Assembly (NCBI GenBank): GCA_030674155.1
Contig: CM060323.1
Span: 802,993 to 847,992 of the forward strand
Source of the DNA: Stramonita haemastoma
Taxonomy: Eukaryota; Mollusca; Gastropoda; Neogastropoda; Muricidae
Direction: 5' to 3'
Length of the DNA stretch: 45,000 nucleotides
In this document: positions 21,564 through 31,215 of the stretch, one piece after another
Position numbering within the stretch: the stretch's first letter is position 1
How the letters are laid out: the number at the start of each line of letters is the position of its first letter
Program-made: the position numbers and the translations under genes
Notes under the pieces: model-generated
What the model saw: the letters and a program-made list of their open reading frames with translations, nothing else
What the model was told of the DNA's origin: nothing
The model's database searches: none

Positions 21564-21651
21564 CTGAACTGTTGTACTATCACAGGATCTTTCGGCTCCC
21601 CTCCATGCAGGCAGCTGTGACGTTGTCGGGCCATACACCTGGACAGGAGCT
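21564..21651 (-). CDS. Candidate exon, cassette copy 4
   Basis: On the minus strand, acceptor GTCGACAG precedes 21651 and donor GTGAGA follows 21564. With phase 1 in and phase 2 out, it reads LLSRCMARQRHSCLHGGEPK then DPVIVQQF. It joins in frame to the exon at 21944-22012. Its 5' border (AGCTCCTGTCCAG) parallels AGCTGGAGTCCAG of the copy at 22211-22279. Confidence 0.35.
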
Positions 21652-21794
21652 CTGTCGACAGACTGATTCTATCACATGGCAGTGAAACATTTTCATCAAG
21701 AAATGCAGGCCTGCAGAAAGACTCAGACAGACAGAAAATGGCAAAAAGAAACCAGACAGACTTGGTGCCACAGAAAGACAACCAGGACAGACAT

Positions 21795-21820
21795 ACAGAC
21801 AGACAGACAGACAGAGAGAC

Positions 21821-21851
<31 letters not shown>

Positions 21852-21852
21852 G
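21795..21852. repeat. ACAG/GACA microsatellite
   Basis: A run of GACAGACAGACAGAC with a few GAGAGACA interruptions. Confidence 0.9.
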
Positions 21853-21943
21853 GTGGATGACAGACATAGAAACAGTGACAGGATAAAATCAAAGGCAAAC
21901 ATTCACAGTCACACACAGAGAAGTATCACCAAATATCCCTCAC

Positions 21944-22012
21944 TTATTTTGGTGACCAAAGCTTGAGGCAGGCCTGATGACAATGGACTTGACAACTTCT
22001 GGCCAGTTTTAC
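21944..22012 (-). CDS. Candidate 69-nt exon, phase 1-1
   Basis: On the minus strand it lies between TTTCACCAG and GTGAGG. The open frame reads KTGQKLSSPLSSGLPQALVT then KI. The phase is 1 at both ends, as in the upstream exon at 22211-22279. A diverged copy with a stop lies near 20865-20955, about 1.07 kb away, with the same TTACCAG border. This supports a tandem duplication of intron plus exon. Confidence 0.4.
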   Translation of the reverse strand, partial: VKLARSCQVHCHQACLKLWSPK

Positions 22013-22210
22013 CTGGTGAAACAGATGCCGTTTAGAACTATAACAAAAGCCTAACACAAATTATCAGCAATACAAGTCAGCAATAATGAAAAAAAAGAGC
22101 AATTAAAGGCAAAAAATAATTGAATAAGAAAATCAACTAAGACTGAACAACAAGTCAAACAAAAAAAGACAAAAATGTGAACAAAAAAGCTTACTTCCTC
22201 AGATACATAC

Positions 22211-22279
22211 CTATGTTGAGGCACTGCAAGTTGTGACGACACTTCTGCAACACACTGTCCTCAGCACTGGACTCCAGCT
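22211..22279 (-). CDS. Candidate 69-nt exon, cassette copy 5, phase 1-1
   Basis: On the minus strand, CTCTTTCAG precedes 22279 and GTATGT follows 22211. Only one phase is open, giving LESSAEDSVLQKCRHNLQCL then NI. It splices in frame to 21944-22012 and on to 21564-21651. The flanking intron carries CAATCCTAAAAGTTTTATTC, matched at 21474 beside cassette copy 3. Protein family unknown. Confidence 0.45.
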   Translation of the reverse strand, partial: SWSPVLRTVCCRSVVTTCSAST

Positions 22280-22426
22280 CTGAAAGAGATAAATCATCAT
22301 GAGGCATACTGTCAATCCTAAAAGTTTTATTCACATCCACATTACATCCATTAATACAAATAACTTACAGATATGTACAAAGATCAGACAAGACAGAAAG
22401 ATATTAAAAAGAGGATTAATCTGTAC

Positions 22427-22501
22427 CTTATGGCTGAAGTGATGAAGAAGGCTTCTGATGGTGCTGGGTCTGTCTGAAACTGTCCGAACTTCATCTAGTT
22501 C
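22427..22501 (-). CDS. Candidate 75-nt exon, phase 0-0
   Basis: On the minus strand it lies between CTTTTACCAG and GTACAG. Only phase 0 is open, reading ELDEVRTVSDRPSTIRSLLH then HFSHK. Both splice sites are canonical. Phase 0 at its end does not match phase 1 of the next candidate exon (22211-22279), so either an exon is missing between them or alternative isoforms exist. Confidence 0.4.
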
Positions 22502-22624
22502 CTGGTAAAAGAGATCATCATTCAGGAAAAAACACATACATAATAAGCTGCTGGTCCAGCTTTCAAACCAGAAATGTCAGCACTGCTGTGAAAGGCTGAA
22601 TACAGACCAGCCTGGAAAACAATA

Positions 22625-22778
22625 AAACTGTTGCCTGCTGTAATGCTTCTGTCCCTCTGGATAACCGTCTTGGTCAAGGGACTGATGATGATGATGATGA
22701 TGATGATGACCATCTTGGTCAACAAAATGATGATGATGTTGCTGATGATTACGACGACGATGATGATAATGTCCTTCA
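22625..22778 (-). other. His-rich open segment over a GAT tract, doubtful exon
   Basis: On the minus strand after GTCTTGCAG an open frame reads EVEGHYHHRRRNHQQHHHHF, a His run, then SLDQDGYPEGQKHYSRQQ. The non-repeat ends look protein-like, but the donor side (CAACAGTTTTAT) is poor. The core is simply a (GAT)n run read in the His frame. Confidence 0.2.
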
Positions 22779-22799
22779 ACCTCCTGCAAGACCTTTTCC

Positions 22800-23560
22800 C
22801 TGTTTGTTTTTGTTTATTTATTCTTTAGACGAGAGAATTTTGCATTTGGTTTGCCTGATTTGGATTTTGGGTGGGGTGTGGAGGGTTGTTCTTTTTAAAA
22901 GGTTTTTTTATTATTATTATTGAGCATTTCATGAAGGGATTTTTCCATTATTGGTTTGGGATTTTTTGTTTGGTTTTATTTTTTGTTTGGTTTTATTTTT
23001 GTTTTTATGGTTGTCTCATTTTATTTCAGTTTATTATGTTTAGTTCAGTATATGTAATGTTTGGTTTTCTTTTTTTCCCCCATTTTGTTTTAATGGGTTA
23101 TTCTATTTTTAATTGTTTCTTTTAGTTCATCTCACAGGTTTATTATTTCATCATCTGCCAAGCACCAATCCAGTTGTTCTCACATCACTCATTCCAAACT
23201 TACCCCACAACAACTGTATCCAGGCAAATTCCAATGTACCCAAAGCCTGAAGGTGACCCGGAGCTTTGTTTACATGCAGGACCAGAACACAGCCACGAAC
23301 CTGGGGAGTCCTTGCAGTGTGTGTCTCTTTTCCCCCTCTCCCCTTTCATTTTCCATTTAGTTTTTTTTGTTTGTTTGCCTTGTTTTGCTTGTTCCTGTTT
23401 TGAAGTGGCTTTCCAGTTTTGCACGAGTGCTCTATTTGGGCTTTTTTTTTTTTTTTAAATTTCAGTTCTGTTTCCCCTTTTTAATCCATTGTTTGGTTTA
23501 TTTCCCTTTTTGATTTATACCATTTTTATTTTTATTTTGTCTGTCTTTGCAATGCACTGC
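22800..23560 (+). repeat. T/G-rich low-complexity blocks
   Basis: Repeated TTTTTTGTTTGGTTTTATTT-type words occur at about 22930-23100 and 23340-23560, with a unique segment between them (23160-23330). No gene is called on the plus strand. Confidence 0.6.
23204..23246 (-). CDS. Candidate 43-nt exon
   Basis: On the minus strand, acceptor GTCACCTTCAG precedes 23246 and the consensus donor GTAAGT follows 23204. In phase 1 to phase 2 it encodes FGYIGICLDTVVV, flanked by split codons. The strong donor and plausible peptide support it, but it is short and its neighbours are unverified. Confidence 0.35.
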
Positions 23561-24037
23561 CTTGCATTGTACTCCATTTATTTTGGTTTAATTTACTTAA
23601 CTTTGTGTAAACTCGACTCACTAATATAAAAATAATATGTCGTCTCTGCAGTAGCTGAGCCTTGAAAACCTGAAAATTCGCAATCTCATGCACCAACTGT
23701 ACAAGCATTGGATTAAAAGTATCACAATTCAACAGTCCAAGACCAGCATACCTTCTGGTCCCAGACACCAAGTCAAGAAGCCCTTCAAGTCTTTGTTAGA
23801 GTATTTTTGTTTTATCATCCCTCGTCTATACCTCAACAGAGATCCTAAGAAAGAAATACATACAGTGAAGATGTCCTGAACTCTGCAGGACTGTAGCGCT
23901 GACACCTTCATCCTAGTGTCCTTTGGTGACAAGGTCCATCACAGCCAGCCAGTGTCTGTTAACTGACATAAACATGTGTGTCACTAACATGGCACTGTAA
24001 CTGTAAAAGCACAGAGAGAGACAGAATGAATGAATGA

Positions 24038-24118
24038 ATAATCTTTATTTTTCAAGGGTAATGGAGTAAGCATTTACATACTTTTTTTCATCCAGCCCTT
24101 GCCCTGATTTGGGAAAAA
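24038..24118 (-). mobile_element. SINE family A tail fragment
   Basis: TTTTTCAAGGGTAATGGAGT / AAGCATTTACATACTTTTTT / TCATCCAGCCCTTG matches the 3' end of family A in reverse orientation. Confidence 0.65.
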
Positions 24119-24119
24119 G

Positions 24120-25470
24120 AAGAGAAAAAGAAAGAAAAAAAACTACCAAGACAGGAGAAAAGTCAATAAGCAAAGATAAAGCAGAAAGCAAAAACAAGAA
24201 GGAAAAACATCACCATCACAAAGACTGTAAAAAGGAGATAAGTATACTTTCAACAAATACATAATTCCCATAAGGTACATTAGTACTTGTTTAAGACAAA
24301 AGAGATAACATGTATTCAACAAACACACAATCCCTAACCACCGGAAAATTCATGTCAAAGATAGATACACTGGTTATTAGATCAAATAAATCAAGATTGA
24401 GACGTGACAGCAGAGAAGAGAGCAGCCCAAACAAAAAAGATAGATCTACATATAAAAACATGGCGAATCTTTCTTACTTTAAAATATTGTGAAGAAAAGG
24501 AGAGAACACCCCCCCCCCCCCAAAAAAAAAAGACCCCCCCCAGCTGGTCCAGAAGAGAGAGAGAGAGAGAGAGGAGTGTGGGTTAGTAAATTTGATCCAA
24601 AATGATCTCAATTCACAACATGACAAAATTTATACAATGCATCACACCTTCACAATCAAAATGGGGCTAATTTAAAGGCTTATTTGAAAAAAGAATATCA
24701 CTTTGAGTATGGCTGGCAAACACTATGTATACCCAAAATCTCACCATGTCATTGATGAACCTGGGACTCGAAACGGAGAAACCTTTTGCTAATACATAGT
24801 AAGGAAATGTAACTGACGAAAGTTAAAGGAAATGTTTTAAAAAAAAAAAAAATTAAAGCCTGGAATTTGAAACCGGAAGCTTGTAATGCCTAGTGTCGTG
24901 TCTGCCATTGTCATTGTAGTCCAGTGAAATTTTGAAATTCAATACCATGAAAAAAGGCGACTGAAAATAATTACCTTCCGATAGTGTGTGTGCAGCCAGC
25001 TGAGAACATAAAAAAAAACTGCACTACTGCCTAACAGCTAAAACTCACACATTACTTCTTCATCTGGCGTCAACCCCAACATTAAATTTATGCTCACCTG
25101 CTAAGAGCCGCCATGTTAAGCGACCAAGACAGATAACTCTATGTGTCTTCTGATTATTCAGACTGATCAACAATGCGCCAAGTTCTAATCCAGTTTTTTT
25201 GTTTGTTTGTTTGTTGTTGTTGTTTGTTTCTAAAGTGACGTGTGTTTACCTTGATGTTGCTATAGGATGTGAGCCCAGTGGGGTTTTATTTTGTTGTTTT
25301 TTTGGGGGGTGCCCCCTCCCTCCCCTCCCTCCCAAGTTTGTAAAGGTGGACAAAAAGGGAGTATGGACACAATAGCAAGATGGGAAGGTGTGTGTGGGGG
25401 GGGGGGGGGGGGGGAGGCAAGGAGAAAGGAGTGGAATAGCTGGGATGTTTAATCAATCACAACAACAAAT
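24120..25470. other. Unassigned AT-rich region with homopolymer tracts
   Basis: There is no supported gene. C and A homopolymer tracts lie near 24510-24540, a GA run near 24557, and a long G run at 25397-25414. The rest is unassigned. Confidence 0.4.
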
Positions 25471-25634
25471 GAACGCATGTAGAACATCTTGCGCACACGT
25501 CAAAATTCGTTCCCCTATTTGGAAGAGTAGGCCTTTGTGTGCTAGTGGAAACACATGAAAAAATTGACAAAACTGCACACAGACAGTGACTGGATGTAAA
25601 CACCACATAGGCGATTATTCCATTATCCTCCAAA
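25471..25634 (+). mobile_element. SINE family A copy, 5' truncated, ending in an ATCT microsatellite
   Basis: It begins GAACGCATGTAGAACATCTT and runs through GAAGAGTAGGCCTTTGTGTG to CGATTATTCCATTATCCTCC. It is followed directly by (ATCT)n at 25637-25672. Confidence 0.8.
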
Positions 25635-25636
25635 TA

Positions 25637-25671
<35 letters not shown>

Positions 25672-25672
25672 C
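25637..25672. repeat. ATCT microsatellite
   Basis: About nine uninterrupted ATCT units immediately follow the SINE tail. Confidence 0.95.
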
Positions 25673-25790
25673 CTTAGTCTGGCGACCCTTGGGGGCACCC
25701 ATGAAGACTTGACAACCAGTTCCCTCCATTCCTCTCTCTGTTCTGCTTTTCTCAGGGTTTTGCTGAGTTCTAGAGAGAGAGAACAGGCGC
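25673..25790 (-). pseudogene. Short LINE ORF2 C-terminal relic
   Basis: The minus strand reads a KTLRKAEQREEWRELVVKSS-like segment, the pattern found at the very end of RTE-type ORF2 proteins. Too short to assign a clade. Confidence 0.45.
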
Positions 25791-25829
25791 CCACACACAC
25801 TCACACACATTATGTACAAAGAAAAATTG

Positions 25830-25912
<83 letters not shown>

Positions 25913-25919
25913 TCACTCA

Positions 25920-25963
<44 letters not shown>
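25830..25963. repeat. CT then CA microsatellites
   Basis: (CT)n runs from 25830 to 25909. It is followed after CATCACTC by (CA)n to 25960. Confidence 0.95.
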
Positions 25964-26039
25964 TCTAGCCTTATCCCATCTTTTCTGACTTACTTTACTT
26001 AGACCTACTTTACTTACTTCGTCCCCTTGTAACTCTAGG

Positions 26040-26235
26040 CTAGCGCATCGAGGGGCGAAAGAGCTTTCTGTCTGCAGGAAGTATGAAGGCCTGGGTGGGT
26101 GGAATGTTGTCGGTCTTCAGTGTTTCTTTTACACCCTCGATCCAGGTCTTTCTCGGTCTTCCTCTTGCCTTGTACCCGAACATCCTTGTGTTGTATGTGA
26201 GCTGTAGGTTACTGGCAAGCTGATGAGGTGCCATA
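26040..26235 (-). pseudogene. LINE ORF2 tail relic
   Basis: The minus strand encodes LQLTYNTRMFGYKARGRPRK then TWIEGVKETL and LPADRKLFRPSMR. The GRPRKTWIEGVKE pattern is typical of the region after the reverse transcriptase in non-LTR elements. Confidence 0.6.
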
Positions 26236-26752
26236 CGTGTCCTAGAATTATTGTACATTTTAGTCAACGTAAAGCGCGCGTACAAACCAAGCGCCAGTCC
26301 ACCTCGGCTGTGAGGTAGGCCTAGCCTAGCCTATTCCATTTCACAGGGGTAAAAATAGCCTAAGGCCGCAGTGCGCCTGGCATGCAGCTGGCACCAGAGT
26401 CTGTGCTGGCACTCCTGGGTTTATAGAAGCGCTTCCTAAGCGCTAGGCCTATAGTGGGACGGTCTTCTCAGAAGCTGGTCAGCTAAATTTAGAACGCCGC
26501 AGCGATGCCAGAAAAGTGTGTCTTACAGGGATAAATAATGCTTCATATCAAGAGTTGCCCAACATTCCCAACTTGGCCTCCTATGGATTTCAAACCAACA
26601 CATAAAAAAGTTTAAAATTCCGTTGAAGAACCTAATAGATATCACAAAACCAGATATAGTTGAATTTACAGTACTTCACCATGGGACTATGCCTACCTCC
26701 CCTCCTACTACATATATGTAGGCCTACTGGTAGAGGTCTTAGCAGGGGACAG

Positions 26753-26890
26753 GATAGCTCAGTGGTCAGAGCACTCTCTTTCCCCCAGCCATGGTTAAGC
26801 AGTATCCAGTGTGGTTACCAAGTGGATGGGTGACTGCGTACCTTGGCTTCAGTACAGTCCCCCAGTTCACCCAGCTGTCAATGGCTTCTG
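26753..26890 (+). mobile_element. SINE family C head (tRNA-like box A plus 5S-like segment)
   Basis: GGGACAGGATAGCTCAGTGG is followed by GGTTAAGCAGTATCCAGTGT and AAGTGGATGGGTGACTGCGT, then CACCCAGCTGTCAATGGC. It matches the order of the minus-strand copy at 4303-4582 and stops after about 140 bp. Confidence 0.65.
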
Positions 26891-26929
26891 GTTTTAGTTA
26901 TAGCTGTTTTTTGGGAGGGTGGAGTTGTT

Positions 26930-27465
26930 TTATTGTGCTGGGTTGTTGGTGGGGGGGGGGGGGGGTTGTTTTCTGTTGATTTATTTGTTGTTGTATTTTT
27001 TTGGGGGGTGAAGGTTGCTTGGAAAGTGAGACTTTGTGTTGTCTTTTTTCATTCAAAAGAGGAAGAGGGTGTTTTCCTTGTTTTTGTTCTGTTGTATTGC
27101 TTGTTGGGTTTTGTTGTTGTTTTTTTTATTGGGGGGTTGGGGTGGGGTTGTAGGGTTATTTTCCAAGGGGGAGAGTTATTGGCTCTTTTTGTTTGGGGGT
27201 GGGGGAAGGGGAGGGGGCTGCTGTTTGGATTTTTATTGGTATGTTTAGTTTTTGTTTTTTTTTTTTTGTTGCTTGGATTGGTTTTTTTTGTAGTTGTGTA
27301 TTTAGTTGGGGGGGGGGGGGGGGCTTTTTTTTGGGGGGGGGAGGGGGGGAGGGGGGTCAGCCTAGGAACATGTTTTCAGTTGCTGACTAGTGAAACAGTT
27401 AGGTTCTATACTCAGCATGGGCTTAAGATGTGATTTGGTTGGGTTTTTTGTTGTTGTTGTTGTCT

Positions 27466-27496
<31 letters not shown>

Positions 27497-27640
27497 GCAT
27501 TTGAGATTACAAAATGGGAGTGGGTGGACTGGGGGATAGGAATGAGAGTGGAGAGATTTGGTTTGCAAGTTTGATGGTGGTGGTGGTAGTGGTGTGGTGG
27601 TGGTGGTGTTGTTGAGGTGGTGACGATGGTGGTAATGGTG
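26930..27640 (+). repeat. G/T-biased low-complexity block
   Basis: Almost all bases on this strand are G or T over about 700 bp, with long G runs (26951-26966, 27308-27322, 27475-27497) between T runs and GTTGTT words, then GGTGGTGGTGG. Plus-strand ORFs here (Gly/Phe/Val-rich) are composition shadows. Confidence 0.8.
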
Positions 27641-27718
27641 GTGGTTTGCTTGCGTTTGTTTTTCTTCCGCGATAAACTTCGCCTTTACTCCACAATTAGA
27701 AAATAAAGTTACAGGCTT

Positions 27719-27747
27719 GCACACACACACACACACACACACACACA

Positions 27748-27779
<32 letters not shown>

Positions 27780-27804
27780 ACACACACAAACACTCTCTCT
27801 CTCT

Positions 27805-27841
<37 letters not shown>

Positions 27842-27930
27842 TGTGAAGGTGTGTGTGTGTGTGGTGTGTGTGTGTGTGTGTGTGTGTGTGTTGTGTGTGT
27901 GTGTGTGTGTGTTGTGTGTGTGTGAGTAAG
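27719..27930. repeat. CA tract followed by TG tract (inverted)
   Basis: (CA)n at 27719-27790, a short CTCTCTCTCTC spacer, then (TG)n at 27808-27930 with small breaks. The two halves are reverse complements. Confidence 0.95.
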
Positions 27931-27939
27931 TGAGTGTGT

Positions 27940-29400
27940 GTTTTTTTAATACAGCCTGGGCTTTCACTCTCTATCAAAAGAATTAAAAACCTCCAAAAAT
28001 ATTCTCAAATACTTTTTTTTTTATTTATTAATATCATCATTGCTTATGTACATCACAGTATAATCATGTGCAACAAAATATTCTTAAAAAAACAAACAAG
28101 ATCAATTCCAATACAAACATACTCTTATGTACAGTTTTCTTACGCATTTATACATGGCTAAAACAGAGGCTGATGAGAAAAAAAAAGTGTAATAAATAAT
28201 GCAATATGTAACATGCTGTGGGATGGTACTGCTAGATTTCTGTGGTGACAGTACTTTGGTGGCAAAGAATCTCTTATGAGAAAAACATACAAAAGACTTC
28301 CTAAAGATTTTCACCACCAATGAACTGTACCTATCAATATAGCCTAACAGTATCATCTTTCATCCTGCACTTTAACATTACAACTGGATCACAATTAAAA
28401 CAAGAAACAATGCACACAACAGGAATGAAATATTCAAAATGTAAATGAAACTAATTATGCAGAAAATTGTCTTGTCAAGGAAAAAAAAATGCATTAATGA
28501 AAATTGATATCACAGAGTGTTATAACCGCCCACTTAAAATAAAACACTATTGTGAAAAAGTACACAGTAACTTGCAGTCTTCACAAAAATCAGCAGAAAC
28601 ATTCAACCAAACATCAAAAAAAAAAAAAAAAAAGGATCAAACTTACCAAATCAAAATCAAAAACGGAAGCCAAATTTAAAAAATATTAAAACGTAACATT
28701 CATCTCCAAGGTTTATTTTTCAAGAGTAAAACACGTGGACGGAATATCGAAACATGTCAACAATACTGGTCTGGAGTCAGTCAGGTGCTTTTAAACCCCC
28801 ACAAATGTTCTTGTTCATCATTCAGACACCTGTAGGTCAAACCTGAACAAAGTGAACAACTGATTCACTGTTTTATCAACAGAAAGGCAGCAGAACACAG
28901 CTATCAGAGAGACCTGCCCTTCTGTCTTTGCAAAGTGTAGATGTCAGCATCTTGTTTACACTACCAAGTAAAAACCTCGTAGAAACACAAGTATCACCAC
29001 GAAATAAACCTTGAAAAATACCCAAAAAAACAAAACAACCAACCAAACAGCAACCAGCCAAGCACACAAAAAAAGATCACCCACTTTTTAGTGTAAATGT
29101 CTTTCAGCATATTGCCTGTCTTTCTGGCAGCACAAACACAAGGCTTTCTCTAAGAACAACTGAGTTGCAGTACATTTTTTTTTCATTCCTCCAAAAAAGC
29201 AGTAGTGGAGTATTGAGGACGTGACTGTGACATGCTCACAAGATGGGACAGGATGTTGCAACAACAAACAACAACAACAACAAAAAAAAGCAAGTCAGTG
29301 TTTATCTTCGAAATCTGAATTTTGCTTCTTTTTTTTTAAACCTAGACGGACGGACTGAATGCAAAATGAGAGAGAAAAGAGAGAACCAGGAACAGAAAAG
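27940..29400. other. AT-rich region downstream of DNAI3, no gene seen
   Basis: No coding signal. It may hold the 3' UTR of the minus-strand gene that ends at 29655. TTTATT (AATAAA on the minus strand) occurs at 28712-28717 and elsewhere, but the poly(A) site cannot be chosen from sequence alone. Confidence 0.35.
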
Positions 29401-29404
29401 GGGG

Positions 29405-29448
29405 AGGACAGACAGACAGACAAACAGATAGACAGACAGACAAACAGA
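29405..29448. repeat. GACA-type microsatellite
   Basis: AGGACAGACAGACAGACAAA and following GACAGACAGACAAACAG, directly before a SINE head. Confidence 0.85.
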
Positions 29449-29450
29449 GG

Positions 29451-29577
29451 GGGGACAGGACAGCATAATGGTCAGAACATTGCGCTGGCAATTTGATGAC
29501 CCGAGTTCGATTCCTGGTCGAGGGGATTTTTCTCCTGGAGTTAACATCAGTGCTGACTACACTCTCCCCAAAAGTCT
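29451..29577 (+). mobile_element. SINE family A head fragment in the DNAI3 3' region
   Basis: Head GGGACAGGACAGCATAATGG with box B GAGTTCGATTCC, then GGAGTTAACATCAGTGCTGA and CTCTCCCCAAAAG. It is truncated where the copied exon fragment begins at 29579. Confidence 0.8.
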
Positions 29578-29578
29578 T

Positions 29579-29600
29579 CCTCTTCCTTGAGGATGCCCAG
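29579..29600 (-). repeat. Copy of 22 bp of the last DNAI3 exon
   Basis: The 22 bases are identical to 29678-29699 in the coding last exon (codons for LGILKEE). They lie about 75 bp beyond the stop codon, and a GACAGGCAGGCAGGACAGACAG microsatellite lies between the two copies. Confidence 0.85.
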
Positions 29601-29654
29601 ACAGACAGGCAGGCAGGACAGACAGACAGCTGGGGGTGGTTGTCTTGTCCTGTC

Positions 29655-29798
29655 TCAGACTTCAGGCAAGGCCTCCTCCTCTTCCTTGAGGATGCCCAGT
29701 TCACGGAGGAAGGTGTACTCCTCGCTCTTGTAGGCCTGGTACTCCAGCTTCTGCTTGGCTTCAATCTCCTCATCCGACAGCTGCACGTTGGGGGCGAT
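29655..29798 (-). CDS. DNAI3: DNAI3 last coding exon
   Basis: Acceptor GGCTTGTTGCAG precedes 29798, and the stop TGA is at 29655-29657. The 47 codons read IAPNVQLSDEEIEAKQKLEY, then QAYKSEEYTFLRELGILKEE, then EEALPEV. It is an acidic, charged coiled-coil-like tail, as expected for the C-terminus of this family. Phase 0 joins it to the previous exon. A SINE tail lies only about 30-100 bp upstream of the acceptor. A 22-bp part of this exon is copied just past the stop. Confidence 0.92.
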   Translation of the reverse strand: MAPNVQLSDEEIEAKQKLEYQAYKSEEYTFLRELGILKEEEEALPEV

Positions 29799-29829
29799 CT
29801 GCAACAAGCCAGTCACAGGGCCTTCGTAT

Positions 29830-29896
29830 TTTTTTATTTTTTTATTTTTTATTTTTTTTATTCTTTTGTATTGAGGATAATGGGATAAGCACTCTG
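29830..29896 (-). mobile_element. SINE family A tail fragment just upstream of the last DNAI3 exon
   Basis: Reverse-oriented tail: TATTTTT repeats, then TTCTTTTGTATTGAGGATAA and TGGGATAAGCACTCT. On the minus strand it ends about 30 bases before the acceptor at 29799. Confidence 0.75.
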
Positions 29897-30451
29897 ACTG
29901 AATCAAAGACTAAAAATGGGACAATAGGCCTGGTAGTGTAACAGAGTGCAGATATTTGGTCTGCCACATCTCTGTACAACTTCTCGGCGATGACAGCACG
30001 GTCAGACAGTGGGAATGTGGCCTCTAAAAACAGGCTGCATAAATACTACATTTTACCTCTAAGGGAAAAGTGTATGCAACAGACAGTTTTCGACCACCAC
30101 CCCCCCCATGATACAGAATGTCGTACAATTCGCAGGTGTGTTCTAAATATAGAAACACAATGCTGTGATTGGCAGGTCTGATCGCAGGGGAAGTAATCTG
30201 ATTACCACCCCATCACAGTAGAAATATACAACTTGTAGAATGTAGGAGTTTCTCCACATCTATAGTAGTGATCACAATGATGACACACAAACTTTTGACA
30301 CAGGGATAATATTTTGATTTTATCTTTTTTTAAATGGAAAAAAAAGCCACAAAAACAAATTCCTCAAACAGTATTTCTAGGACAGCAAAGCAATGCCTAC
30401 TGGGCGGACAACAAACCAAACCAACCAAAACCAAATCAAACCAAATCAAAT

Positions 30452-30520
30452 TCTTTCATTTCGAGAATAATGAATAAGCACTCGTGTCCTTTTTAACAAC
30501 CAGTCCCTGCCCTTATCAGG
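30452..30520 (-). mobile_element. SINE family A tail fragment
   Basis: TTCATTTCGAGAATAATGAA / TAAGCACTCGTGTCC / TTTTTAACAACCAGTCCCTG in reverse orientation, preceded by an AACCAAACC repeat. Confidence 0.65.
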
Positions 30521-30624
30521 GATTAAATCTAGATTTTTAAAAAAACCCAACTCCTTTAATAACTCAGCAACAACAGCAACAACAGTAGTGATCCAAGCCG
30601 GCAGCAGCACTGACAGTGACTCAC

Positions 30625-30747
30625 CCCGGCTTTTCTCTTGGCCTCCTGGGCCATCTCCTGCTTCTCGTGCTCCCGGATGTCCCAGCGAGACACCACGAAG
30701 GCCCGACGCTTCACCTCACGCTCGATGTAGTTGGTGACTCCGTTCAG
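30625..30747 (-). CDS. DNAI3: DNAI3 coding exon 10 of those in the window
   Basis: Acceptor TTTTTCCCTGCACAG precedes 30747 and donor GTGAGT follows 30625. The 123 nt (phase 0-0) encode LNGVTNYIEREVKRRAFVVS, then RWDIREHEKQEMAQEAKRKA, then G. This basic, Glu/Lys-rich helix follows the WD-repeat propeller, where the family has a long charged helix. Confidence 0.93.
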
Positions 30748-30849
30748 CTGTGCAGGGAAAAAAACACAACATCCCAAAGTCAGGCAGGAGGCAACTCTCT
30801 CAGCACACAACTCCAACATCACTCTGTCAAGAGTGCTACATTTGGCACA

Positions 30850-31085
30850 GCCTTTGTGTGTGTGTGTGTATTAGTGAGTGTGTGCATGTGTATGTGTCTG
30901 CACATGCATGCAAGCATGCATGTGTGTGTAGGTATGCACTTACATTCATGTGTGCATGTGTAGACGTGTGCATGAGTGAATGCATGTATGCATGCTTGCA
31001 CGTATTTATGAGTTCACAGGCATCAGCATGAATCTACTGAGTATGTGTGTGCATGTGTGTGCGTGTGTGTGCACGTGCATGTCTG
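30850..31085. repeat. Degenerate TG/GCATG-rich repeat
   Basis: Alternating purine-pyrimidine sequence made of TGTGTGTG, TGCATG and GTGTGCATG words. Low complexity. Confidence 0.8.
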
Positions 31086-31091
31086 TGTACA

Positions 31092-31215
31092 CTCGAATTT
31101 TCTAAAACTATAAATTGTTATTGATTGCTTGTGTGTTGTATACGTCGAATGCAAGCACTTTGATTTGTTTTTTACAAGATATAGCGCTATATAAATTCCA
31201 TGTATTATTATTATT
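31092..31215 (+). mobile_element. LINE-like 3' end, copy 1
   Basis: It contains CTAAAACTATAAATTGTTAT / TGATTGCTTGTGTGTTGTAT and CAAGATATAGCGCTATATAA, ending in a TATTATTATTATTA tail. A second copy is at 40785-40912. The AGCGCTATATAAAT block with a short TTA-type tail is typical of the 3' ends of CR1/L2-type LINEs. Confidence 0.6.
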
